Positions 24,501-36,500 of a stretch of DNA of 64,000 nucleotides are shown here, one piece after another. The notes below the pieces were generated by a model. That model was not told where the DNA came from. It worked only from the letters and a program-made list of their open reading frames with translations, and searched no databases. The stretch spans positions 7,491,728 to 7,555,727 of the forward strand of contig JAKGHH010000008.1 of NCBI GenBank assembly GCA_022828595.1, given 5' to 3'. Position 1 is the first letter of the stretch. Every line of letters begins with the position of its first letter. Source of the stretch: Nelumbo lutea. Taxonomy: Eukaryota > Streptophyta > Magnoliopsida > Proteales > Nelumbonaceae. The translations under genes were made by a program, and so were the position numbers.

Positions 24501-27500
24501 CGGTTTGTACTGGAGGTCGTACTCGTTGAGTTCGATGGCCCATTTCGTCAGTCGATCGGAGACCTTGGGTTTGATTAAAAGTTGTCTAAGAGGTTTGTCA
24601 GTTAGGACGATGACGGCGTGAGCTTGGAAGTATGGGCGGAGTTTCCGAGCTACTATTACTAGGGCGTATGCTAGTTTTTCTATCTCCGGGTACCTTGCCT
24701 CTGCTCCCTGCAAAATTTTACTAACATAATAGATGGGTCGTTGGACCCGGTCTGTTTCTTTTATCAGTACCGAGCTGACCGCCTCGTCGCTCGCCGAGAG
24801 GTACAGTTCTAAGATCTCGCCCACCTCGGGCTGGGCTAAGGTTGGCACACTAGCGAGGTAACCTTTTAGTTCGTCGAACGCGAACTGGCAGTCCTGGGTC
24901 CACTCGAACCCTTTGCCTTTGATTGCCTTGAAGAAGGGTAGGCAGCGGTCTGCTGACTTAGACAAGAAGTGGCTTAGAGCGGCTATGCGGCCGTTTAGCC
25001 TCTGAACCTCTTTTACTTTCCGAGGTGGTTTCATATCTAGAATGGCTTTTATTTTGTCCGGGTTGGCCTCAATACCGCGCCGATTGACAATGTAGCCTAG
25101 GAACTTGCCCGAGGTGACATCGAAGACACACTTGTTGGGGTTCAACTTCATGCTAAACTGACGCAGGATTTGGAAAACAGAATCTAAGTCTTGTATTAAT
25201 TCTTGTGAAAACTGAGTCTTGACGACCATGTTGTCTACATAGCACTCTATCTTCGTACCAATCAGGGGCCGAAATAGCCTATTTACAAGTCTTTGGAAAG
25301 TCGCTCTAGCATTTTTTAGTCCGAAGGGCATGACTTTGTAGCAATACAGGCTGAACTCGGTTATGAAGCTGGTTTTTTCCTCATCAGATGGGTCCATCCT
25401 AACTTGGTTGTAGCCCGAGTAGGCGTCCAGGAAGCTTAGCAACTCGTTTCCTGAGGTCGCGTCCACTAGGCGGTCAATTTTGGGGAGGGGGAAGCAATCT
25501 TTCGGGCAAGCTCGGTTCAGGTCGGTATAGTCGACGCACATGCGCCACTTGCCGCTTGCCTTTTTTACCAACACCGGGTTGGCCACCCAGCTCGGGTAAT
25601 GGACTTCCCTTATGAAGTTTGCTGCGAGGAGCTTCTCGACCTCCTTGTCGACCGCTCTCCAGCGTTCTGGGGCTAAGTTGCGTTTCTTCTGTCTAACGGG
25701 TCTGACTACAGGATTAGTATTAAGTTTGTGAGTTATCAGTCCGGGGCTAATGCCGGGCATGTCGGCCGCAGACCAGGCAAAAATATATAAATTTTGAAGT
25801 AAAAAACTCACCAGTTCGGCTCGTAGGGGGTCTTCGATGGAAGCTCCGATGCTTAGTGTGCGAGCTGGGTCCGTAGCTGAAGTCCGGATTGCGACAGTTT
25901 CCTCCGTGGGCGAAGCTCGTTCCTCACCTTGCTCTGCAGGCCGCTCCAGTTCGAGGTCATCGGCCGCCTTGGTTTTTCCCTTCAGGGCGGCAACATAGCA
26001 CTTGCGTGACTCGAGCTGGTCGCCCCGCGCTACCCCTATACCGAAGTCCGTAGGGAATTTCATGGCCAAATAGTAGGTGGAGGCCGCCGCCCGTAGGATA
26101 TGCGTGATCGGCCGCCCTATTATGGCATTGTATGGGGAGGGGGTCGCGACTACCAGGAAATCATGGTTGAGTCTGACCGCACAAGGCCATGTGCCGACTT
26201 CCACAGGGACTGTTACTTTTCCGAGGGGCCTGACTTCCTCTCCGCTGAAACCCACCAGGGGAGTGTTCGCGGGCTTCAGCTCGCTCCTCTGTAACTGCAG
26301 CTGGTCAAATGCTGATTTGAAGAGGATGTCCGCTGAGCTGCCCGAATCTACGAGTACGCGCCTGACCTCGAAATCGCTGATCCTTAGTTTAATGACAAGC
26401 GCGTCATCATGGGGGTAGTGGACTCCTCGCGTGTCGTCCTCCGTGAAAAAGATTGGTTCTTCGGTCTTTGGTCTCTTTGGGGGGTTCCGTTCTTCGAGGG
26501 CCGCTTCGCGAACTGAAGTTCGGGCTGCTGCCGAGGTACACCCCGCTACCACCGAACCTCCCACTATAACATGGATGGTTCCCCGAACTGGCCTCTCTTC
26601 CGGAGGCTACTTCTGCAACGGTTCGGTAGGTCTGTTGCTAGACTCGGGGGCATCCTTTTCGTGCTTCCCTTGCCGACCTGCTTTATTGTTATTGTTGTGC
26701 TGTACAAAGTTTCTCAAGTATCCGCGACGGATGAGCCCCTCTATCTCGTCCCGGAGGTTATTACACTGTTCGGTGCTATGACCATGGTCTCTATGGAAAC
26801 TACAATACAAATTCTTATTTCTCTCGTTCGGATTTCCCTTTAGGCGAGGTGGCCACTTAACGTACGAAGCGTCTTTGATCGTCATTAAGATCTCTGTCCG
26901 CCTCGTTTTTAACGGCGTGTAGTCCGTCCGAACTGCTAGGGGGGCCCAGAATGACTGGTTCGGCTTCGGCTCCCGGTTCGGGTTTTTTCTATTCACTGGG
27001 TTGGAGAGCTCGCCTTCTCTCTTTCTTTTCTCGTTCCCGCCTTCGGTTCGTTGGTTGATTTCTTCCTCTGTCCTCATGAACTTATCCGCGAGTTTGAGGA
27101 ATTCGGCCACGGTTGCGGGCTGGTTGGCCACCATGTGCCATTTGAATTCTTTGTGCGTCACCCCTCTTTTGGCCGCCGCGAGCTGCACTGCGGGGTCCAA
27201 CCGCGGTATCTGCAAGCATGCTTCGTTGAATCGCTTGATGTAGCCCCGAATAGATTCTCCTTCTCTTTGGACTACTCTAAAGATGCTTTCCTCTGTTCTG
27301 GGGCACCGTTGGTTGGTGACGAAGTGTGTGGTGAAGACTTGCACAAACTGGGCCCAACACTTTATCGACCCGGGGGCCAGGTTCCTGTACCAAGTGCGGG
27401 CTACCCCTTGAGGGTGGTGGTAAAGGCCACGCACATGCACGATTCGCTGGCCCTGGCGAGGTGCATCTGCGACTGAAAGGCGTCAACGTGGTCGTTGGGG

Positions 27501-30500
27501 TTGAAGGACCCGTCGTACTTGTCCAGAGGTGGGAGCTTGAAGTCCCTAGGTAAGGGGACCGCCAGGAGTTCCGATGCGAGGGGGGAAGGAACGGAGAGAG
27601 CCGGGGCAGCCCCTACCTCGCCCGAGCTCATGTCTTTGCCTCTGAATTCCGACAAGGCACGGGTGGTGGTTCGGCGACTTCGCCGGCGCCTTCGCCGTTG
27701 AGCGGGCCTTGTACTGGCGCTGCTGGCCTCCGTGTTACCGAGCTCGATGGGCCCGGAATGCTGGTAGTCTGCCGCCAGGGCGCTGAATCGGTTTTCGGTG
27801 AGCGGGAGCTCGGGCTCGGAGCGCCGGGGTGCCGACCTCGCGGGCGAGGTTCCCGACCCGCCCGCGGGTTGCGAGGCGGGGATGACATTTTTCTCTCTTC
27901 GGCCTGGGGACGAGGCCTGGCTGTTGGGGTGGTTCTGGGGCCGGGAGGCCTTCGCCTGGTGGGGGCGCCCATCCTGCGGGGAGGCCTTGACCGGCCTCGG
28001 AGCGGGGTGGCGAGGCGGAAGTAGTGGTTGTTTCAGTGGCAGTTGGGGGAACTGCTGTTGATAGTGATACTGGGAGATGTTGTGCAGCACTTGGTGCTGG
28101 TGAAGCTGGTGCTGCTGGAACTGTTGCATTTGGGCTTGCATTGCCCGCATGCACTGCATCAAGTCCTCCAACCGGTTTTGGCTGGCTGCCAGGGGGACGA
28201 CAGTCGGTTCAGTGAAGGTTGTCTCAATGGAGAGAGGAAAGGGGATGCTTGTGGTAGGAGGGTTTACGGGTGCCACTGCTTGTGGCGCGTTCAAGCTGGG
28301 GATCCCATCCGCCGAAAGGGGGATGGTGAACTGTCCAACGCACACTACGGGGACTTGAAGTCGCTCCCCGGTGGCGTTTGTCTCCGTGCCACGTCCGGTG
28401 TTGCTGGAGGAGGCCATGAGTGTTGGGTTTTTTTTTTTTGGAGAAAAGGGGTTATTGAAGTTTGGAGGGAGGCTTTTTGAAGCGTTTTCCCACAGACGGC
28501 GCCAATTGATGGAGCGCGATCCGGCCGGTCTTAGCTGTCCGCGACCTTGCTTCCGAACGGGGTAACAGGGAACCTGAAACGGAGGAGATGGGGAAGCTCC
28601 GGGGGGAACCCGGTGTAGAGGCTCCGAAGCTCAAGTTAGAATCCTTCAAAAGCAAGGTAATACCAGATAGCGCAAGTTTTTGCATACCTCTGTTGTCGGG
28701 GGGCAGGGGGCTCTTATAATCACTTCGTGCACTCGTCCCGGGGCCCTTGTCAGGTCCGGTATGATTACCCTTGTGCTTGTCAATTCGGCCGTCGTCCTTT
28801 CTGCTGAGACAGAACCGTCACTGCCTAACCGTCATCTAACTGGAGATGGCGGTGTCAGTGGCGGTGGCAGGTGGCCGTTCAAGGTGCTGCCGCCAAACGT
28901 CAGATCCCAAGTTAGTCAGGCGCGGCGCCCTTGGGCACGAACTTCCTTAGTGTCAGGCGTGGTACGACTTGTTTGGTTTTGGTGCCAAGTGATGCGAAGT
29001 GCTGAGCGAGGCAGTCTTGAGCTCGGAGGTATCTATAGGGCAGGTCAGTTCGGCGAAGTGTATCCCGAGCTGTTACAAGGTGGGTCAGTTCGGCGAAGTG
29101 TATCCCGAGCTGTTACAAGGTGGGTCAGTTCGGCGAAGTGTATCCCGAGCTGTTACAAGGTGGGTCAGTTCGGGCCCCCGGTAGGGAGCTCAGTCCGCTA
29201 GTGTCCCCTTGTTTCCGCCTAGGCTTGGCCCCTTTTGCCGAGCTGTTGTTTCTGCCACGTGTCACGTAATAGAGAGGTCGGGCCAAATCTTCCTTCATCA
29301 CCAATCAAAATATTCTTTAGTTCAGCAACCCAATCAAAGAATGCTTGTGGATCATCATCTCCTTTGAAATCTGGTATTTCCCTTTCTCTTCTAACATGTT
29401 TGAAAACCTTACTCCTATACCTAACATTATTAGATCTGTTTTCTTCCACCATCTTCTCAAATAAGTCAGCCAAAGACCCTTCATATGGTTCAGAAACCCA
29501 ATCATCACTGATTCTAGACTTGTAAGATTGTCTAGAAGATACCCTAGGCCTATAGAATCGGTCACTTTTTTAGAGCATAGTGAATAAACCACTAGCTCTG
29601 ATACCAACTGATGTAGGACCAGCTCAGTTCTAGTCCTTAGAGATTGTGAATGGTCTTCTTGGATCATAATTTTATGGCTGTTGATGGCTGTAATGGTTTC
29701 TTGAAGGAATAAGAGAAAAAATTGGGAGAGAAGGAAGGGAGAAAATACCTGGAATCACTCACAGGGTTCCTAGAATCACTCTAGGGATGGGAATCACTCA
29801 CCGTAGCTAGCATAAGCTGAAGAAAACTCAATAAACTTCATTGCCTTTGTAAAACGTCCATACATATTTATAGACTCTAAACTCATAATAATCCTAGGAG
29901 TCAAACTTTTAGACTCTAATAGTCTTAGGAGTCAAAACTATTAGACTCAACAATCCTAGTAGGACTCAAACCAAGTTGTCATATCCTATTTCAATTCGAA
30001 GAAGACTCAATAACTCTAATCCTACTTATGCAATGACTTTGAAGTCTTAAATATAAACAAACTATAACTAGACAAATTAAACCCTATCGTTGGACCCCAC
30101 AGAAAATTGCAATAATGATAAAAACACCCCTACTGTCCCAAAAATACAGAAATACATAAAATATCATAAAATTCCAATTTTGAATCTTCTTCTCCTGCAT
30201 CAATGTGGCTCCATAATGAAAGTCTGAAATCTTGGCAAGATAATGGCTCTGTTTTCAGGTCTAGTAGGAGTTGGAGATTCCTTAAGAGCGGAAATCTTGG
30301 CACTACATCAAGGTGTAAAACTGGCTAAACAATTGGGGCTACAGCGGATTGAGATAGAGGGAAGACTCCAAGTTGGTAATTGGGTGGATGCAATCAGGGC
30401 AGCTGGGAATTTGGCAATATAGACAGCTGATAAGGGAAATTCTTAGCATAACAAGGGAGGGGTGGGTGCTTAGTTCAAGTGGGTAAGGAGATCAGCAAAT

Positions 30501-33500
30501 AGTTTTGCTGACACCCTAGCAAAACAAGGGAGTGTAAGTGTGAGACTTTATTGGGCAATGCTGTAATGTTTGATGTTTATTGGATCAACCTTATCTAATA
30601 AGGGTTGACTTCGGTATTTCAGTTTAATTTATCTCTAATGAAAGTTATCGTTTCTGATAAAAAAATAATGAAAGTCTGAAAGGGTAATGAAAAGGAAGAT
30701 ACTTTTGTCATCTGCTTTCCCCAATTGAAGAATATTCGAAAACTTTGATTACTGGTGTGTGTTTTTTCTGAAAAAGTAGACTGTAGTGTCCAAATAAATC
30801 TATGTGTGACAGAGGGAAGATGGAAAAAAGTCTTTAACACTCTTCTGTCTCTCCGTCCTTTGTTACATTAGTGTCTGGTAATACCAAGGTTACAAAGAAC
30901 CATGGCTCCTGAAAATATGTCCTCTTTGACCTCAAGTCATAGGGGGAATGTGCCATCTGTGGAAGTCAACTATCTCATCTATCCTTTTCAAATATCAGTG
31001 GTAATACCAAGGTACAAAACATAAACAGCCCAACCATGGCATCCTGAAAAAGTGTTCTCTTTGATCTCAAGTCATAGGGGAAACATGCTATCTGCAGAAG
31101 CCAACTATCAGCCATCCTTTTAAAATCATTGCACATACCCAAAATTCCCATATTGCCCTCAGAAACTAAGGCGGTGTTTGGAAACCCAAAACATTATCAA
31201 TTATTTCCGACATTAATCAGATAAGTGGTCATTCCCCTTTGTTATACCTCTGAAAGGCCCACTTGTATCTAAAATTTTTGCTCCGATTAATAAGTAATTG
31301 AAGATGGGAGAATTTGTGGAGGTAGGTCGTTGGAAAAAAGCTTTGAAGATTGATTCTAAGGAGCTCCTATTTGAGGAACTGAGATTAAATGGTCAGTTGA
31401 GCTTGAAAATCAGGGAAGCAAAGAGAGGGATGGTGCTGTTAGAAGGTTTGGGGGTAATTGAAGGGTTCAAGGAGTTTGTGGAAGGTGCAAGTAACAAAGG
31501 CAAACAAAATAGTTGGAAAGAGCTTCTCTCAGAAACTGGAAGAAGGTTTGTTGTAGAGTGTAAGAGAAACCTTAAAGGTTATTTTATCTCTTTGACAGAA
31601 TTTTTTGGCAAGGGTAGAAAGCAGATGGTCTGCTTCCCAGAAGGAAGGAAGAGTCAGGGCTGGAAGGCAGTTCATGGCGCCTTATGTGAACTGCTGCAAC
31701 GCTTGGGTGCTAAAAGAGAAGTAACAGTAAAAAGGAGGATAAGCAGTTCTAATAGTTTGGTGAGCAATAATAAGCAAGAGACTCTTTTAGTGATAGCTGG
31801 GGCAGGTAAATACAGAATGGGAGTAAACATACAGAGAGGTGATTGGGAAAGTAAACTGATAGTTAAAGCTTCAGCTCACATTCTAGATTGGAGGAAAGTT
31901 GCAGATTTGTTAACAGCAAGTTTAAAGTTGAAGAGCACGTTTGTTTTAACACCTTTTGAGAAGGACAAGGCTTTGCTGGATCTGCTTGTGAATAGAGTAG
32001 AAGTTGAGGCATTAAATATCCAAGCTAAACTTGGAAATTTCACAGTATCAAGGTGGTGTCCGGGATCAAACTCCAAAGATTTCTTTGTTGAAGATGGAGT
32101 GCTGGTACGTCTCTTAGGTCTTCCCTTTCACTTGTGGAAGTAAGAAACTGCTGAAGTCATTGCTTTGTTGTGTGGAGGATCACTAGGAGGTGCCTTTTGG
32201 GGAGACCTTTGTTCAGCTTCCATTTTATTGAATGGAGTAAAACCTGAGGAGATTCCTCGGAAAATAGAGGTGCTAGTTGAAGGACAATGTTACTCGGTGT
32301 GGCTGGCTTCATCCATTGAATCGGTGCTCTGGAAAGAGGCTTGTAGGGAGGGAGATGAGAAAGTTGAAGAAGAACTGCGTGGCAAGAAAGGGTTGGAGGA
32401 TTCAAACAAGAAAAACACTTTCACTAAAATGGAAAAACAAATGTTGGAGAAGCAAAAGGGTAGCATTCAGGGGGTGGGATTTTTGCATGTGGAAGCAGTG
32501 AACAGTCTGGAGGGTGGCAGGTCCTTTGCACTGGTTGTAACTGGCGCCAATTTGACATTTTTGAACAAGGAAAAGGGGTTGGTCCAAGGAAGAACTGAAC
32601 CTAGACCTGATAAAACCAAACCGAGCCCGGGGTTGGACGTGCGTGACCTTCTTAAAAGTCACGTGAGCTCGCGGGTGTTTAAGTTTGGGCCAAAGTCAAA
32701 GCCCATGCAGACTGTTAGTGGTGTTATTAAAGGCCCAAACAAGTCAGCGGGCCCGACCCAGTATGTTAAAAAGGCGCGTGAGCCTTTAATGAATCACATG
32801 ACTGGGGTTTTGACTAAGATAGACATAGTTAATGGTCTATCATCGTCCCCAGTTGCGAGACAGGGGGAATGCGCGTAGTGCTAGAAACTAGAGAAGAAGC
32901 AGGCTTTATAGTGGGTCTCCTGACGAAGTCTGAAGGAGCTTAGCCCCCTGTGACGCTCTTCAGAGAGGCTGAAGCCAAGTTTCGCTAGGGGAAGAACTGA
33001 ATAGAAGGAAGAGAAGATTGAAGGCTGGGTGCAATGCAGTGAAGGCGATGATGAATCGGAGGACCTTTCGGTTGATGGCACTAGCGTGGGCAGTGTAAAC
33101 GACGAAGGTAGTTGTGATGGAGGTGACATGGATGGGTGGAATATTGCAAGCTTATTTTAGGGTGAAGATTGCAATCGGCTTAACTCATCCCCAAGACCAC
33201 AGAGTGTGCAAGGATTATCAGAAGGGGCAAACCGGGAGAACCGGAAGCAGAGTGGGAACACGCCATCTAGGGGTGAACCAGGGGTAGAGTGGAAAGATCA
33301 CCAGGTTGACCAAAGGACAAAAGTACTTCCCAACCAACTCAGGGAGATAAATGTTTACCAACCTCTGGAACAAGGGAGGGAGGCTGGGCGCAGTCCTTTT
33401 CTAGCTTGTCCATCAGTCCCAGGTAACCATGTGATTTCGGTTTGTGCTACTAATGTGTCTCCTGTGTCTTTGGTTCTAGATTCCGTTTCTGTTCCGTGTC

Positions 33501-36500
33501 CTGTAGCCCATGAATATGTAGCCGAGGTAGCAGGCGGGCTCTGTGAGGGGGAGAGGGGAAGGAAGGAATGTGGGAAGGTGCGGGAAGAAAGGTATAGCAG
33601 TGAAAAAGTGTGGGAAATCATTGAAAGTGTTTAAGGAAGTGGAAAGGAAATTGATCTGGAGGAGGGAAGGGGAGGAAGGAAGAGGGGAGGGGGTAATAGA
33701 GAGGAGGGAAAGGAATGAGGGTAGAGATGGAGAGGATTTCAGGGAGAGAGCAGGGAAGGAGGGAGGTAACAGGAAGGGGAGGAAGGATGGAGAGGAAAGA
33801 TCAGAGGTGGGACCAGATGAGAGGAAGGAAGGGCAGGTGGACAGAGATGGAGGGGATTCTATAGGAAGGGTAGGGGTGGAGGACTCAGTGAGAGAAGACA
33901 CGATAGCATAATTTGTATGGAAGTTGGGTTGTAGGCTGGAAGATTTGAATGAGTTGAAAGAAAGCTTACAGAAGAGGAAGAAGCAGATCATAATAAAGAA
34001 GAGGAGATTGAGTGAAGTAGAGAGATTGAAGAGAGATGTACAAGGAGACAAGAAGCTCGGGGTAAAAGGTGATAGAAGGAAAGGGGGAAAGTAGTGGGTA
34101 GGTGGTGTTAGCGTAGGGGTATTTCTGTCTTTTTACCTAGATTAATGTTGCTGATCTGTAATGTCGTGTTTGAACCAGTGCTCCTAACTTAAATAAGGGC
34201 ACATATTTCTTTTCAATCAGTTTTAATAATATAAGTTTTGTCTGGCCGACTGGGAGAAGGTTATGTTGACACTTCTAGTTCGAACCAGAATTTCCCCTTC
34301 TCTCTTTCTCTCTTTCTTCCACCTTTCTACCTCTTTCTACCTAACCGATCTCAGACAGATAGAATTCTAAGGCAAGCTGAATCATAACATGGTATCAGAG
34401 CTGATTGAATCTGCCTAGATTTCTGTGTGCCTAGATTTCTGTTCTCTACACACCCTATCTAGGGTTTCTCCTTTTTTTTTGCGTTCGACTGGAGATAAGG
34501 GAAAGGGCTGAAAAGGAGTGATCGCCCTCTTCCCTTGGAGGTTTCTATGCCTCTAGTCAGGTCGTGTGTGGTCGGTTGCTGTGGTTTCTAAGATCGCCTT
34601 CCCCTAATCGATGAAGAATAGAGGGCCGATCTGTGTGGTGCAGTGGCTGTCGTGTGTGGACTGATTTCCTGCTCGTGTGGTTGTTACTTCAGTGATAAGG
34701 TAAGAGATCTCAGTGCATGATATCTGTTATGGATCAAATAGGAAGTGTGTTTCAGACCGTATGCTAGGGTTTTAGACAGTAATGTGCTAGGGTTTATGCT
34801 GGTTTTTGTGTATTTCGAAGGAAGAGTTATAATCATATAGTGGTGAGATTTCAGGTAGTCGTAGGAGTAGGGTTTGTGGTGTAATGAGCACACTTTTCAG
34901 CAACAAGTGCTGAAACCAGTGTGACAGGTGTGATCTAGTTGTGTGCAGTGTGCAGAATTCAGTGGTAATAGAATTCAACAAGTGTGCAGAATCGGTGATA
35001 ACATAATGGGAGATAACAGTGATTGTAAACCTAGTGTGATGGTGCCTATAGACTACTTGAATTTCAGATGACCTCCATTAAACTAAATGGAGAGAATTAT
35101 GTGCCTTGGGCTAAATCCGTCGATGTCTTTCTGAAGGCAAAGAAGAAGGTAAAACACATAAGAGAGGAGAAACCCTTCACTGATTCTCACGAGTATGAAG
35201 ACTGGGAGCAAGAGGATGCTCAAATCATCACATGGTTGTGGAGTAGTATGGAACCCAGGATTAGTGTAAACTTCATGTTTCTTGACACTGCCAAAGATGT
35301 GTGGGACCATGCGAAGAAATTGTATTCGGGTCAGGACAATACAACTAGCGTGTATCAGCTGTATCAAGAGTACTTTAACCTGCAACAGGGCAATCAGAGT
35401 CTTGAGGAGTATTATGCCAACATGAGAAACATACGTAATGAGTTGAATGCTTATCACCCTCTCACTTCTGATGTCAAGATTCAACAGCAACAAAGAGAAC
35501 AACTTGATGTGACTAGATTTTTGGTGGGTCTGAGGTCTGAATATGAACCAGTACGGGCTCAGATATTAGGAGGATCAACTCTTCCCTCCTTGGAAGAGGT
35601 ATTTGCTCAACTCCGGAGGATTTTTATCGGATCTACTAAGAACTCTAATATCTCAGATAGATCTGCCTTTGCTGTATCGAGAGGCCATGGTACTCGAGGT
35701 GGAGCTAGGGGAGCTCAGTCTGGCCATGGTGGTGGTAGTGGTTCTGTGTATGGCCGAAGTGGCAATGGTGGGCCTACTTATGATCGTGGTGGTGGTCGTA
35801 CTGGGGGCAGAGATTCAGGGGGAGCCTGTGGCTCAAGCCTGAGGAAGTGCACTCATTGTGGTATGGATGGACATACCATTAACTATTGTTATGATCTACA
35901 TGGTCCACCCTCAACCTGCGCCAATCATGTCGCGACCAGTGACTCAAGCTCCAGCTTTAGACAAGAGAATCATTCATCTTATCAGATACGTCCTACACCC
36001 ACAGATGGTCTCGTGAAGGAGATGGTGGGTGTTCCCCATGATGAATATGAGAGGTTTATCCAATCACAACAGAACACAATGACTTTTGCTCACTCGGGTA
36101 TGGCTTGTCTAGCATCCACACCCAATCCCTGGATCATTGACTCTGGAGCCTCCGATCACATGACTGGAACTCCAGGTGTGTTTTCATCCTTATCTCATTG
36201 CTCAACATCACAATCTGTCACGCTTGCTAATGGTTCCACATCCTCAATTTGTGGTGTTGGTAATGTTGACCTAGATCCTGTATCCCTCTCCTCAGTTTTG
36301 TATGTTCTTAAATTGCCTTTTAATCTTATGTCTGTTAGTAAGTTGACCAAATCACATAATTGCTCCATTACTTTTTATCCTTCTATGTGTGTTTTTCAGG
36401 ATCTCAAGACGGGGATGAAGATTGGTGGAGGGCATGAAGCTGGTGGACTGTATTATCTTGACGGTGGTGGTGGTAGAACTTCAACAACTCTCCAGTCATC

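Larger units (their letters stand above)
18965..29300 (-). mobile_element. Ty3/gypsy LTR retrotransposon of the Tat lineage, 10.3 kb
   Basis: The LTRs end in TGATG/CATCA and the target CCAAT is duplicated at 18960-18964 and 29301-29305. On the minus strand the order is 5' LTR, primer site, gag, protease, RT, RNase H, a second RNase H, integrase, a long extra region and 3' LTR. The second, archaeal-type RNase H and the opposite-strand reading frame between pol and the 3' LTR are marks of the Tat group (Retand, Grande, Ogre and relatives). It sits inside the gag of an older LTR element. The LTRs look about 96-97 percent alike by eye, so it is among the younger insertions here. Confidence 0.93.
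17930..30202 (-). mobile_element. Gag-only LTR retrotransposon (TR-GAG-like), host of the Tat element
   Basis: The ends are TGATGTAGG...GCATCA, flanked by ATGTG at 17925-17929 and 30203-30207. On the minus strand it has a 5' LTR (30202-29609), a primer site TGGTATCAGAGC (initiator Met tRNA type) and a gag-like frame. A short 3' LTR remnant (17930 to about 18006) follows. Taking away the 10.3-kb Tat element leaves about 1.9 kb with no pol, so it was non-autonomous. The gag lies on both sides of the Tat insertion. Confidence 0.82.

Noticed and set aside
27495..28565. Several long plus-strand frames opposite Tat gag
   Set aside because: GC-rich complement of gag with no motif, splice signals or start context; unlike the antisense gene at 20359-22351.
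29046..29170. CRISPR-like regular repeat
   Set aside because: The 40-bp units are contiguous with no spacers and lie in an LTR.
31190..31290. MITE start (GGCGGTGTTTGGAAACCC) before L1 copy b
   Set aside because: No matching right end or target duplication could be found after the L1.
33476..34051. Long minus-strand open frame rich in Ser, Pro, Leu
   Set aside because: It is the complement of the purine-rich tract in L1 ORF1; low complexity keeps it open by chance.
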